Positions 1 through 12,412 of a stretch of 64,000 nucleotides of DNA are shown piece by piece. Position 1 is the stretch's first letter, and each line of letters begins with the position of its first letter. The stretch lies in assembly GCA_027625915.1 (NCBI GenBank), contig JANTQA010000070.1, positions 6,329,001 through 6,393,000 on the forward strand, read 5' to 3'. The position numbers were made by a program, and so were the translations under genes. The DNA is from Anaeramoeba flamelloides (Eukaryota; Metamonada; Anaeramoebidae). Under the pieces are notes generated by a model. That model had not been told where the DNA came from. It made no database searches and saw only the letters and a program-made list of their open reading frames with translations.

Positions 1-2469
1 TTATTATTATTTTTTTATTAAAATAAACTTAATTCCATTAATTTGGACACATTTTAAACAGTTGGAATAATAACAATGACATGATTTACATCCAATTGGA
101 AATTAATTTTAATTCACAAAACTATTTCATTTTTTGTCTTTTTTGTTTTTGTTTTCATTTTCAATTTTTCAGTTACTTAATCTGTTTAGTTAGATCTGAA
201 AATTTTTTATAGATGGTTGATAGAATGTTAGTGTTGAGTTTCAAAAATTGAAAAATCCACATACAACCGGTGCATGGTATCTTATCATTTGATCGATCAA
301 CCATTGTTGGTGTAATTTTAACAAATCTACCAATATATTTTTTTGTTCAAACTCTTTCATTTCAGCTCGTTTCATTTTTTTGGATAGACTTGTTTTGATT
401 TTTTATTTTATATTGTTTTCTTATATTTGGATGAAAATGATTACTTAAAAAACCATTAATACTATGTTATTTAAATATAGTTTTATATTAGGTTTGGGAA
501 AATATAATAAATTGAGTTTTTGTTTCCCTATTTTTGATTTTAGATGTGTCCAAATTTTTGGAATGCGGTTTAGTTTTTTTTTTTGGGAGAAGAGAATTTC
601 AGATTCTTTGAATAAAACTTATGGCTATTTTTTGGTTCAAACTTTGAAAACATATAATCATATTCACTTCTCCAATTCCACTAAACCCAACGATTTAAAA
701 TCCTAATAAGTAATAATTTGACTTAATTATTCTAATTTTGGAATCCTTCTAGCTATTTGGGTCCCATTTATGTTTTCTTTTATGATTCTTTCAATTGTAA
801 TATTGTTGTTCTTTTTAAACAAAATCCATTAATCCCAAATGCCACTAATATTAAAATATTTCTAATTGCTTTATCTTGTCAGGATTAAAAAAATCTCAAA
901 AATGATGTTAAAATAAAAAATGAAAAAATTAAATGTCACCATAGAATGTTGAGAGAAGGATAAAAGATAAGTTATTCAACATTCAAAACACTATTTTTTA
1001 CAATTCAACTCAGCATTCTATTGTGGCAATTTCTTTGAGACTTTGAAAAAAAAATTTAAAAAATCTAATGAATGAACTACTTTAAATAATAAAAATCAAT
1101 GAGTTACAACCAGAGTTAAAAATGTTATTTTCTGATCCTCTTCAGAATTGCAAAAAAGTGAAAAATTGTTCTTTACCGTTGCTACTCCCTTAAAATGAAA
1201 TTATGAATTTGGAAGTTTCCAAATATAAACTAGTATCTTTTTTGATTTGGCTCTTTTTTGATTCTGAGATAATCTTGTTAGTTTTCTTTTCAAATCAAAG
1301 AAATGGGTTTTACCAAATAGGTTTTTTCATAAGTTCTCTTCTTTAATAGGTGTAAGAGAAATTAAGAATTTGCCGTTTATTTTCAAATGCAATGATTAAT
1401 ATAGTTTTACTTGAAACTTGAGGGAAGGTGTATCATGTTAATTTTTAAATACACATCATTACCAAGAGTGAAAATGAATTCTCCTGAGTGGTGTGGATTT
1501 GAAGACTTGTAACTCTATACAATTATTTTATCCCAATCGTGAAATATTTATTCTTTTTCAGATACTTCTTGCTCAAACTAAATCAGGAAATTTTGTGTTG
1601 AACAAAATAAACTCTTGTCTGTTCTTCTCCACAGTGAATAAATTCCTTTATTACCATTTGTTTCTAAATAATTGTAATGAAAGTTTCATTGTGCTTTCCA
1701 AAAAAAGAGTTTTAAAATCCACTAACATTTCAAATTTTTAATTCTTTAAAAAAGTTTTTTTCATTAATTTAACCTTTTGAGAATAGGAAACTTTTGTTAA
1801 TATATTTTAATTCTTCGGGTGTGATTATTTTTGGAAAACTGACTGAAAATATGGAACTTTTTATTATAAAATTAACAGTATCCGAATAACAAAAAAAATA
1901 TAGAATTTCAATTTAACAAATCTCTTTACTAATCTAAAAAGTAAAAACAATAAAAGCTGTTTAAAAAATCAGAAATTAACAAAATTAGGTTGTTAGAATT
2001 CCTCTACTATTTTAGTCTAGCAAAATACAAATCAAATATTTCCGTCCAAAAAAAAGAAATGTGAAACTTTTAAATCCTCGATTTCATTCACTTTGGTGAG
2101 AAGTTTCCATTTCACAACCTATTTTTTGTTCTATTTGATTCCAAAATCTTTTGAATTTACTTCTGTTTTCTGATTAAAAAAACAGACGTTTATCTCAAAA
2201 CTCTTCTATACTAACACAAAAAAAATTATACAGTTTCTGTAGAGTCTTCTTATTATGATTCGTTTTTTCTTCTCAGTATTGTTTTCCACTTTTTGAAGAT
2301 ATTCAAATAAAATCTCACATTCCCTGGCTGTGAAAAAACAATATTTAGAAACCCTGTAAACACCCACTATCTGTAAACGTAATCTCGATCTTTGAGAGTG
2401 TTAAAATAATAAACAAAAAAAGAAAATCATTTTTTCATTTTTTGGAAATAAACGAAAAGAAATATCCAA
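1..2469. other. Non-coding left flank with dispersed repeat G
   Basis: No convincing gene. Positions about 45-570 are one copy of repeat G (listed separately). At 936-1023 is a short imperfect inverted repeat (CACCATAGAATGTTGAG facing CTCAGCATTCTATTGTGGC). The remaining open frames are short, Phe/Asn-rich and look like chance frames in AT-rich DNA. Confidence 0.5.
45..570 (+). repeat. Dispersed repeat G, copy 1
   Basis: About 500 bp aligning by eye to 43525-44045 in the same orientation. Shared blocks include AACTATTTCATTTTTTGTCT, a GTTAGATCTG stretch, TGTTAGTGTTGAGTTT, a (G)ATC(A/T)ATCAAC(C/A)ATTGTTGGTGT stretch and a final TTTTTGAATGGGGTTT-like block. The copies are clearly diverged. I saw no coding potential and no terminal repeats, so the class is unknown. 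Confidence 0.7.
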
Positions 2470-3305
2470 ATGATAAAAACAAAAAACCAAGAAGAAACAC
2501 AAGATCAAAGTTTATTAACACCTGATCAATTCGAGAAAGAAAGTAAGGCTTTAATTTTTTATTATCCTTTTTTGAACTTTAAAAAAAATATTAATAAATA
2601 ACGGCTAACTAAAATTTTTTTCAACTCATCAATAAAAACCTGAAAATAATCAAAATAACAAAACACCGTCTTGTTAATTCTGTTTCATTCAACATCACTT
2701 TAAAATCGAAATTAGTCACGTTAAGACAAAAACAAATCCGTGAACAAACATCACAATTCATCATCCAGTTGGAACAGCAATTGTTGGATGAGCTATCTGA
2801 GATTCCTACATCTTTGCTTGGGTTAAAAATGGGAGTTTTAATAGATCAATATGGCGGTGATTTAGGTGCGGCCTTTACCGAACATGAGAACGAAGATAAC
2901 AGCGGCAAGGAACAACCACAAAACGAAATTAACAAAATAAAGGATCGTATCTCAAATTTATTTCTTCATGAATCAAACCAAGGAATCATCCAAGAAGCAA
3001 CAGAATCTCAAAACGGTCATAAACATACAACACTTTCAACAGAAACACCCTCAAAAAAAAGCTTGAATAAAGAAATTCCAATCGACCAAGTTACGATTGA
3101 AAAAGAAGAAAGCAGCCCACTTACAGACATTGAAATAACACAAAACAAAAACAATTCAATAAACCCCACACCACAAAAGAATAAAAAGGATCATGTTCCA
3201 ATTCAGGATCTGCTTGACAAAAAAGGCTTTTTTCGTAGAGATGTCCCACTAATTGAAATTTTCAATTCAAGAAGCTTTGAAATGAAATTTTTAATGAATA
3301 AATAA
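2470..3305 (+). CDS. Borealin/Nbl1-like chromosomal passenger complex subunit
   Basis: Two exons, 2470-2542 and 2716-3305, separated by a 173-bp GT-AG intron (GTAAGG...ATTAG), encode 220 residues. The match to Borealin spans the splice: residues 21-32 read FEKEITLRQKQI, against FDREVEIRIKQI in human Borealin (recalled from memory). The next conserved point, a hydrophobic residue plus Pro (IP at 54-55 here, LP in human), lies at exactly the same spacing, 33 residues on, and is followed by a short conserved block ending YGGD (70-73). In the family this N-terminal helix packs with Survivin and INCENP and helps place Aurora B on centromeres and the midzone. Residues 80-200 are polar, Lys/Glu/Asn-rich and probably disordered. 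A conserved-looking end (PIQDLLDKKGFF) follows. I see no C-terminal dimerisation domain. The ATG at 2470 is the first in frame. Family call is fairly sure; function is inferred from the family. Confidence 0.75.
2543..2715 (+). other. Intron of the Borealin-like gene
   Basis: A 173-bp intron with GTAAGG donor and AAATTAG acceptor. It interrupts the codon for Ile25, in the middle of the conserved Borealin helix. There is no other AG between donor and acceptor, which fixes the acceptor. Confidence 0.75.
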
Positions 3306-6300
3306 TATGTAACTTTTAATACAGGGAATTATATCTCTAAAATATATACCCCCACCCTTTCTTCTGAAAGAAAACAATTTTTTAAATAAAAATATTTTTT
3401 TTCGTTTTTCTTTTTGTTTTTAGTACATTTTTCATTCACATAATTTGCCTCAAAATGTTCCACTGTCAAATTAATAATAACAAGAAATTCAATACTTGGA
3501 ATTTTACACATACAAATCAACACATATACACATACACACACAGATATACAGACATATTACACATGATTAAAAACAAATTTTTTTTTAAAATTTATACTAT
3601 TCAAAAAAAAATTGAAATAAGCAATTTTCTGCAATTATTTTTATTTTTTCAAATAAAACAAATAAAAGATCAACAAAAATACGTGAAAAAAAAAAAAAAA
3701 AATCAGATTTATTTCGGAATTTGACCTGAAAAGAAGAAAAATATCAAAAAAAAAACCTTTAAAAAACTAAAAAATAAAACTTATTTTTATCAGTCAAAAA
3801 AAAAAAATACCTAGAGAGTAAACTTATAAAATCTTTAATTTAATAAGTATCCTTGTTTTATTGTATGGATTCGTTAATTTTCATTAAACTAAAAAAGATT
3901 ACGACTCTATAGAAGTTTTTATAAATAAAAAAAGACAACAAAATATTAAAAAATAATCTACACCCCCCCCCCCCAAGATTAATATATAAAACTAAAGCAA
4001 ATATTGATAAAGTCAGAATTTTTATCTCTTAAAAAAGGAATAAACCCAATAGAAATTTGAAGCTATGTAGTTTAAGCATAAATATCTAAAATAAAAATTT
4101 TGATTGTTAAACAGAGTGAAAAAGTATAAATACTTTGATTTACTCATGGTTAATTTTAATATTTAGAACCCTGGAAAAGATACACAAACCGATATTATCC
4201 TCAATGAAATCGAGGCTTATTTCATAACATTAAGTAAACTATTTTCCAACCCAAGATTCGGTTATTATGATGAATTATACCCCTTTAAAAGAACACACTT
4301 GGCGTTAGAAGAAAAAAATCTATTTTGGAGATTTCAAAATCAATATATTTTTTTCACTTTTATGTTTTTTACTTTATTCTCTTTTTAGATTTTTTTTTGA
4401 TGTTAATTCATGTGTAATTTTTTTTTATTTACTATATCGATAACGAACAAGTAAAAACATGCTATTATAATGTTAGTAAAACATGGAAAATGAATTTAGA
4501 TAAATCATATTTATTTTTATAATATTTTTTTTTTGATCTTCAATTGAACATCAAATTGAATATTGTTTTTTTTTTCAATGGAGAACTAAGGAATTTCGCT
4601 TATTACATTGCCTCGATGAGTTTTAGCCGATACAAACGAAATCTTCTTATCAACCTTTAAAAATATTATCAATTCTCGAAAATGGAAATTTACTAAAAAC
4701 TATTCATAAGATAGACCAAAACACAAAATATTTAAAAAAGGAAAAATCTAAAAAAAAAAAAAATTTTCTGCCAAATATTAAGAAAATATAATTCACTTTA
4801 TCCTGAAATATGAACAATTTAAATTTATACGAATAAAAATTAAAAAAAAAAAAAAAAATCACACAAAAGCCAAAGAAGCGGAGTAAATATAAACCAACCT
4901 AAAAATTGGAACAACGGACAAAATCAAAAATATTACTCAAAAAATTAGATGAAAAAATTATTCTTATAGATAAATTCAAAAGTTCATAGAATAAAATTTA
5001 AAAAAAAATATGAAAATTATTGTTCTAGATAATTTTTCATCAAAGTCCTCAGGTTTAAAAAGACAAACTAATAACATTGAATTGAAAACAAAAAATATTT
5101 AGAATTATAAAATAATGTTTAAAAACCCCAGTAACTAGCAAACCATTCTTAGAGTTATGAGATGATAATTATTAACAACTGACCATGTAATTTTTATTTA
5201 GTATTGATAAATATATTTCAGGTACCCCACTCACCCGGACCAGAAAATATGTAGTTTATAACACTCATAAAACAAAAAAAAAAGAATTTACAATCAAAAT
5301 GGAAAAAAATATGTTTAAAAAAATTAAGACTATTATCAATAAACCAGTATATTTTTATACTTATAAAGTTTTCACCAAAAAATATATACCGATAAACTGT
5401 TAGAGACCAACAAATAATTTTATTGGGGTTTTTATGAGAAGAAATCAAAGTTAATTCAATACCTATCACCCAGAAAAAAAAATTATTGGAAGTAGAGTTA
5501 TTTTTAAAAAATTAAAAACAGAACAAAAAGCAAAAAAAAATAAATATATTCAAAAAAATCAAGAGCATTTCCAAATTAGCTGAAAATTTATTAACGTTAA
5601 TTGTTTATGCTTTGTAAATAGACCAAAAATTATAACTTTGACAAATTCGTTATATTCTGGATTAAGTGTTAAAACAGTTAAATTATTAAAAAAAATTTTT
5701 TTAAAGCAACTAAATCTGTAACTTAAAATTCAAAAGTGGATAAACACAACCATTAGATGAACTTAATACTTAATTTAGCTTGATAGTAATATTTTGAATT
5801 ATAGTTCATTTTCTAAATTAAAAATATAAAAATAAACTATTTTTCAGTAAAAGGGAGCCAGTTATATCGAATACATATAATACATTCTATGAGTTTAAGG
5901 AATTATTCTTCTCAAATTCAAATTACAATTTATAGATCAAAATCATTTTTTCTCATTTTGTAATTTTTTTTTCGTTTTTTTTTACTTTTCATTTCTTTTT
6001 CTTTTTTATATTTTTATTAAAAGTAAATTTGGTGAAAAAAAAACCCGATGAAACTTCAATTAACTTTATAAAAAAATGAGTATTTATAATTATTTTTAAA
6101 AACAATTTATTTACTTTTAACAAATCTTTTTGTTAAAAATTTTATTTTTACAAAGTTATTGAGAAATTTTACATGAGACATTTTAATCTAAGGGCACCAA
6201 AAATTTTTTTTTAACATTTAATTTTTTTGATAATTTCAAGTTTTTTTTGGATTTTCTTTTATGAGTTTCGACTCTACTCCAAAGTTAATTATTTCTGGTA

Positions 6301-6732
6301 TCTCTAAACAATCATATGCTTGGCTGATTCTAAAAAAAAAGTGAATTTTTTATTTTTGGCTTATTCCATTCGAGTGAAATGGGTCATATATATAAAGAAT
6401 TATTAGAATTAAAACGATTAATGAAATTTCTCTGAATTTCGGTAAAAAATATCATTTGCAAAATCAATAAGAATTTTATATAATTAAACTAAAATTTAAA
6501 ATGAAATTAATTTGAATTTGTTATATTGTTTTTTCAAATATAAAATTTTCAAATAAAGTTTTTTAATAAAAAAAAAAAAAAAAAAATGAATTTGTTATTA
6601 AAATAAGCTTTGAATATGTTTTCACATTGGAATTAGAAAGTAATAATACATTTAGTTGTTTAAAACGATAACCACCTTATAATTCACACCATAAATGTTC
6701 GGTATTTAAACTTTTGTTAATGATCCTAATGA
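3306..6732. other. Intergenic region between the Borealin-like and RCC1/BTB genes
   Basis: 3.4 kb with no supportable gene. It holds a CA/TA-rich simple repeat near 3515-3560, a run of 14 C at about 3962-3975, a diverged family-B-like segment at about 4250-4650 and a family-A copy beginning near 5834. Short GC-richer patches (4150-4330 and 5219-5245) look mildly coding-like but cannot be joined into a gene. Confidence 0.5.
5834..6250 (+). mobile_element. Family-A TIR element, partial or diverged copy
   Basis: Begins TAAACTATTTTTCAGTAAAAGGGAGCCAG, matching the terminal repeat of the full copy at 26766-27330 (reverse orientation there). It continues with the same internal order: a CATTCTATGAGTTTAA-like block, then TAGATCAAAATCATTTTTTC. 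The right terminus could not be located with certainty. No transposase frame is visible, so it is probably non-autonomous. Confidence 0.55.
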
Positions 6733-8871
6733 TCATTTCTTTTCGTTCTCGACGCATTTACTCTTCCCCTCTACATTGACTTTCTCCACTACGCCCATCT
6801 TCTCATTTTTACTGCTTCCTTCATTTCCATCTTTATTTTCAAATTTTGTATTCTTATTTTCATTACGTGTGTTTTTTTTTTTGCGATTTCTTTTTTTCAT
6901 ATTTTTGTTTTTATTTTTATTTTTATTCTGATTTCTGCCAAAATTTTGGTTATTATTTCTATTTCTATTTCTATTTCGGTCACTATTATTATTACTATTT
7001 CTATTTTTATGGAAATGATGATTTGTCTTTTTCTTATTTTTTTTATTAGGTCTTTTTTTATTATTATAAACTGACTTTTTTTGATTTATATTATTATTGG
7101 GTTGATTATTTTTTTGTATCTCTTTATAAACCTCTTTTCTCTTTTTAAAATGGTTTATTTTTTTTATTTTAGACAAAAAATCCAAATCATCAAATTGGAA
7201 ATAATAAGGGGCATTTTTTAATTCATTAAAAATTTTTTGATCGAAATTTTTAATAAAAACTTTACCGGTATAAAAAAACTGGCGAATTACTCTGAGTGCC
7301 TTTAAGGAGTATCCAGAATAGTCCTGTATTTCATTACCACAATTTGAGGATAAGAACATTCCACGATATAATTGTGAACGTGCTATCAATATTATTTTAT
7401 GGAAAGACAAAGCCCCTGTTCCGATTTTAATGGTAAAATCCATTGATTGTGTATCTGCAAATAGCAATTCTAAATCCCTTTCTAAAGACATATTCTGCAA
7501 CATTTCCCCATCTAAACCAACGAGTTCGCCTATTTGATAGAAGATTGGGTTTGGTATTAATTTTTCAGATTGCTCAGAGTAAATCCATTTAAAAAAGTTA
7601 GAAATTGCATTCGCTTCAAACTTTGATTCCAACTGGTTAATTAATTCATTAGTAATCTTAGTATGAAGCCTTTGCTCCACGAATACACGATGAAGTTGGC
7701 ACCCGTGTATTTCAAGATCACAAAATTCACCTTTTTGGAAAAGTCTTTCAAAATCTGGATAGAGAGAGTTTGATATTGCTGTGTAAACAAATGAGCAATT
7801 GTTACCGCAATATAATTTAATTTTATCATATTTATGGATTTTAGGTATTCCAATCTGAGTAGGCAAGACGGAAAATAGAACCATTGAATCTTTGATACCT
7901 AGCTCATTTTTCGAATTTGTACCCCAAGCATATACCAAATTATTGTCTGTGATCGCAATGGCGTGCGAGTTGCCGACAACAAGATCCTTTACCTTGAGAT
8001 TCCTGAGAGCTGTGATCTGCTGGAATTGCAGCTTTTGCTGTTCTTCCTCTGTTTCTCGGCCAATTATTTTGCTGTCCCCAGCCGAAAGCACAACCCCCGA
8101 ATTTAATAAAACTAGGGTACAGTACTTGGAGCAAACCACCTTTTTGATCGTATCAAACTCATTTGAATTGTATTCAATCAAGTCCATCTCCAAGTTTAAG
8201 TCCAAGACTAATGCAGGCTTGAAGATATTTTTTTTGTTTTTGAGCCCCAATTGGCCACTATTTCCTCTTCCAGAGACATAGAGCTGTTTAAAATTGCCCT
8301 TACAATAGCAAAAATGCTGTGCAAAGGTGCCACTTGACACGTAGCATACATTATCACTAACAAGACTAATGGGCTCATTAGATATCTTTTTTGAAGAGCC
8401 CTTCTCCCCATACGTGTTCATCCCGCTGCTGAACAATTTCCCACACGAGGCCAAAAAGTAACTAGTGTTTGCGCCACACGCAACGCCCGCAATAGTTAAT
8501 GACTCCTTTTTAAAATAATATATTAATGCAGGCTTTTCATGTGATTTGTTCCACGTCCCGATCTGGCAATTCTCATTGCTGCCTAAACCAAAGACTTTGC
8601 CAGATTTGGTTAAAAATAGAAAATGGCTTGCGCCGCTTTTGACATCAACTACAATCTCTTTTTTGATGACAAAAGTGCTTCCAGTTTTTTCATTTTGTTT
8701 GTAATGTGTAAAGGTTCCTTTAAAATTTTGATAGAGCGTCTCGCTTCTTGAACAACAGATATCAATTATTTCGTTGAGTGGTAATTGAGCCGGCTCGCGG
8801 ATCCTATTATTTTTGTTGTTCTTTAGGAGTGGCCCTTGCACTTTTCCAAATGCATATACATTGGATTCCAT
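6733..8871 (-). CDS. RCC1-repeat protein with two BTB domains and an Asn/Lys/Arg-rich tail
   Basis: Intronless frame of 712 residues starting MESNVYAFGK and ending in TGA. Residues about 1-370 carry RCC1-like blades: GKVFGLGSNENCQIG near 90, GKLFSSGMNTYGEKG near 145, LYVSGRGNSGQLGL near 200, NLVYAWGTNSKNELG near 315. Two BTB/POZ-like domains follow. The first (about 375-465, from FQKGEFCDLEIHG) is degenerate. The second (about 470-580, DFTIKIGTGALSFHKIIL, then a YSLKALRVIRQFFYTGKV helix) is better kept. Residues about 590-712 are a basic low-complexity tail of RN, NK and KKR runs. RCC1-BTB proteins usually act as scaffolds or Cullin-3 substrate adaptors; a Ran-GEF role is unlikely because the propeller is incomplete. 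Such proteins are abundant in amoeboid protists. Domain call is confident; cellular role is unknown. Confidence 0.88.
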   Translation of the reverse strand: MESNVYAFGKVQGPLLKNNKNNRIREPAQLPLNEIIDICCSRSETLYQNFKGTFTHYKQNEKTGSTFVIKKEIVVDVKSGASHFLFLTKSGKVFGLGSNENCQIGTWNKSHEKPALIYYFKKESLTIAGVACGANTSYFLASCGKLFSSGMNTYGEKGSSKKISNEPISLVSDNVCYVSSGTFAQHFCYCKGNFKQLYVSGRGNSGQLGLKNKKNIFKPALVLDLNLEMDLIEYNSNEFDTIKKVVCSKYCTLVLLNSGVVLSAGDSKIIGRETEEEQQKLQFQQITALRNLKVKDLVVGNSHAIAITDNNLVYAWGTNSKNELGIKDSMVLFSVLPTQIGIPKIHKYDKIKLYCGNNCSFVYTAISNSLYPDFERLFQKGEFCDLEIHGCQLHRVFVEQRLHTKITNELINQLESKFEANAISNFFKWIYSEQSEKLIPNPIFYQIGELVGLDGEMLQNMSLERDLELLFADTQSMDFTIKIGTGALSFHKIILIARSQLYRGMFLSSNCGNEIQDYSGYSLKALRVIRQFFYTGKVFIKNFDQKIFNELKNAPYYFQFDDLDFLSKIKKINHFKKRKEVYKEIQKNNQPNNNINQKKSVYNNKKRPNKKNKKKTNHHFHKNRNSNNNSDRNRNRNRNNNQNFGRNQNKNKNKNKNMKKRNRKKKNTRNENKNTKFENKDGNEGSSKNEKMGVVEKVNVEGKSKCVENEKK

Positions 8872-11800
8872 AAACTATTTTAAATTTGATTGTAAGATTT
8901 TTCTTTTTGTTATTAATTTGTTTGTTGATTTCCTTAGTTCTGTTTGTTTTTTTTGGTGTTTTTTTTGTTGGTAGACTTTGCAAGTTTTTGATTTCTTTTT
9001 GAAATTTAAAACGAGAAAAAAACGTAATTTTTACAAAAAAAAATAGTGAAAAAAATGATTTGTATGATTGTTTAGTTGACGTGAATCGGTTTTGGAATGA
9101 ATCTTTACTTTTTCTATTTAATTTTGTTGTTTTCACTTCAATAGGGATGAAGATTTTATAATAAATTAATATTTTGTTTTGTTTCTGATCAGTTTTTTTT
9201 ACTTCTTAAGGGAGGAAAAGGAAAAACAATTAACTATTCAAAAAAGAATGTAACGGAGCTTAGTGTTTGGAACAGTTGCTGTTCCCATGATAAATGTTAT
9301 TTGGTAAAGCTTGGGTTGCTGAAATATTTATTATAGCTATTGTACTTGAACAGAAGCAAAAAAGTCAATTTTTTTTGTTATGTTTTTTCAATCTCCTTTT
9401 TCAAAAACCCCAAGATCAAAAGGTTACCTGAAATGTAAAAATGATTACTATTCAAACTTAAACAACACCTTGGTTCAAAAATATAACTTTTAGATATTCC
9501 AAAAAAGTTAATTGAAAAAAAAAAATGACAAAAAAAAATAGACTTTTTTTGTTATTATACTCATACAATGACTTTAGAGTTTTTTTTTTAAAAAATCAAA
9601 AAGTTCCCAAAAAAAAACCCACCCTCATAACATATAATAAAATAATTTTTATTCTAGGGTAAATAAATATGTATGATCTAAGGAATAAAAATTATTGATT
9701 CTTCTGAATAAATTGAAAAATAATTTTTATTAAGTTTATAAATTATAAACGTTTTTGAATGTAATTCATTTCGGATCATCATAAATATTTGAGAAGTTTT
9801 AGTGTATCTTATTATTCTTCAGAAATGTGATATTTTCAAAATTTCAAATATTGTGAATGATATGTTTAAAAATATATTTTTTCACTTTTTAATAATTGTT
9901 TTTTATAGTAAATAGCAATTGAATGTGTGAAATTCCAATTGGAGTGATTAATTTTGCCATTTATTACAAATAAGGATGGAAAATGTTTGATCTGATATGA
10001 TTACACTTTTTTTACATAAAAAAAAAATATAAAATATAATATTATTAATGGGATTTTTTTTTTTTTTTGAAGCTAAGATTGTTGTATTTTACATTTAAGG
10101 CACAAATAGGAATAAATTCAAAAAAATGGGGTTTTAAATTTTAATTTAGATTTACACTTTAATAAATCTTGTAAAATCAACTTTAACAGCCCTTTTTTAA
10201 ATAGAAGTCTTGATGACAACCAATTTCCAGTTTTTTTTTACATTTAAGCTAGCTAAAATTCTTACTTTGAAGCTCTAAAAAAATATTTTCCAAAAACTGA
10301 AAGTGAATAAAAAAGTTATTAACATATCGTGAATCAATCAGTATATAAAAATATTTGAATAGATGAAAAATTCCCAGTTTATCAATTAACTACCAGTAAC
10401 AATAAAATTAACATGACCATTCCAAAAAATTGCTAATAAAATAAAATTTTCAAATTAATTTTTATTGGAAAAAAGTCGTAAAAGTTACCATTTTCAGATA
10501 TTTTTAAATTTTTTTAGCCTTCATTTGAAAACAAAAGCAAATGTAAAAATTAGATTGATTATCAAGAATCAAAATAGAATTCTAAACATAACACAAAATC
10601 TTCAACCAAAAGATTAATCGAAACAAAAAATTGTATTCTTCAGTTTTCCGAAATTGGAGTTTTAAATATAAAATTTGGTGATATGAACTTTTTGAGATTT
10701 TTTTTTTTAAATTATATTTCCATTCCCTCAAAAAAATTTTCAAGATTATCATAAGAATATATATTAGTTGTGTTTGAATTCTTCAATTTAAGATATCTCG
10801 TTCATCAGTATAAAAAAGACGAAATTCATTCTATTATTTTCCCTTTTAAAACCCTTTTAGAATTAAAATAGAATTCAAAAATTTTTTCGAGAAAAATTGT
10901 ATTAAGAAAAATTACTTATTGTTACTATTAACCCCCACCTGAAATATTCTTGTTATAAATTCAATTTGTATATAAGTGTAGTAATATAAATCAATTATAA
11001 CTGGAAATAATTACTAAACTATTTTTCAGTCAAAGGAGCCCAGTTGTAATGAGTGGAATATGTTTTTTTAAAGGTTTTGAATAGATATTAGAAGAAAAAA
11101 TTGATTTGGGAGTTTTTTTCTTTATTGAAATCATTTTTTCACATTTTTGGATTTTTTTGTTTTTTTCTTTGATTTTTTTCAAAACCTAATTCAGTTGCAA
11201 AAATTTTTTTTATTGCAAGATCAATAGTCACTTGGTAAAAATGTGTTATTCTAAGGTTATTGAAACCATGTAAAAGATTGTTGAGAAATTATATTGGTTT
11301 CTATTGGAATTCTATTCGATCTTTGATCTACTACTGATATTTGTTTAATAAATGTGAAAAATTTTCACTTCTTTTTCATTTCCTTTTTCCAATAGAGAAC
11401 AAAAATACCAACACAATTCGTTTGGGGACTTGGTTTCTAAAAGAAAAGTGTAGAAAATGAAGTGAAAATTGTTTCCTATTAATTATTCTAATGCCAGTAG
11501 AAGATCAAAACGAACATCGTTGTTTTTCTCAATGGGGAATTAAGAATTTAAGTTTTTCAATTTTTAAGAAAATTTATTGATTAATTAGTTTTCTTTCATA
11601 CATATATTAACAATTCTTTGGGTTTTATTATTCGGCTTATTTCTTATTTTTTCTTCAAAGGCCAATTAAATAAAATAATTGATATTTGAAAAAAATGTTG
11701 GGACACATTGACTGAAACAGAGTTTATATATAATACTTTTTTCAATCTTCCACAAATAATTATATGACAAAATGGCGATTTCTTATCCAAGTAGATTTGT

Positions 11801-12412
11801 TGTTAAATAGAAAAAACTTTATTAGTTGATATACTGATATTTTATGATTAAATGGGATAAATTATCAGATGATTTACCTAATTTTTTCAATTCAAAGTTT
11901 CATTTCTTCATTTTGAATTTTTTGTTCTTCCAGTATATCGACGAAAAAAATGTACCAACAAACAAACAAAATTTCATCTGTTTCTTAGAGCTTCTGATCA
12001 TAAAAAAAGGAAAAGAAAAAATGATAATAAAAAAAAAATTATTCCTCTTTATTATTCATATATAAGAACAAGAACTTGAACCATATTTTCATTAAACTTT
12101 CAACATGAAGATTTAAAATATGTACTCAAATCTACAAACACAATAGATAGATGTTTTTATCATTATCCCTTAATAACTTGAGCTTTACTAATTTATTTGA
12201 CTTCTATGGATTGTCTGTTCATGATTGTTAATAACCAAAAAAGAAAATATTATCCAGTAAATTTATAATAAACAGTAGTTTCAAGCTTTATTTTCATAAA
12301 AATTTTCCAGTTAACAACTAAAACTATTTAATCATTTTTTCACTTTATTGTTTTTTCACTTAATTTTTATTTTACTTATTGACAATAAAAACAAACTAAC
12401 CCATAAACAAAA
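8872..12412. other. Intergenic region, divergent between RCC1/BTB and PAK genes
   Basis: 3.5 kb between divergently transcribed genes, so it should hold both promoters, though I can point to no specific promoter element. The only structured part is the family-B TIR element at 11014-11726. The rest is AT-rich and I see nothing else in it. Confidence 0.5.
11014..11726 (+). mobile_element. Family-B TIR element, full-length copy
   Basis: About 713 bp bounded by inverted ends: TAAACTATTTTTCAGTCAA on the left and TTGACTGAAACAGAGTTTA on the right. The same sequence recurs at 34505-35046 (same orientation) and reversed at about 15855-16330 and 26028-26410. No frame long enough for a transposase is present, so this is a MITE-like non-autonomous DNA transposon. 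It shares terminal sequence with family A, so both were probably moved by one transposase. Confidence 0.75.

Noticed and set aside
464-1741. Small frames at 464-706 and 1493-1741 as genes
   Set aside because: Phe/Ile/Asn-rich translations without domain features; the first overlaps repeat G. Consistent with chance frames in AT-rich DNA.
2769-3305. Start of the Borealin-like protein at 2769
   Set aside because: The codon there is TTG, and conserved Borealin residues lie upstream in the same frame and in exon 1.
4150-4360. Short open stretch ending LEEKNLFWRFQNQ, resembling the conserved core of an RGS domain
   Set aside because: The AGAAGAAAAAAATCTATTTTGG that gives the RGS-like words is the same as sequence in the family-B repeat (near 11093 and 34587), and the segment runs into a diverged B copy. 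No neighbouring exon continues the domain.
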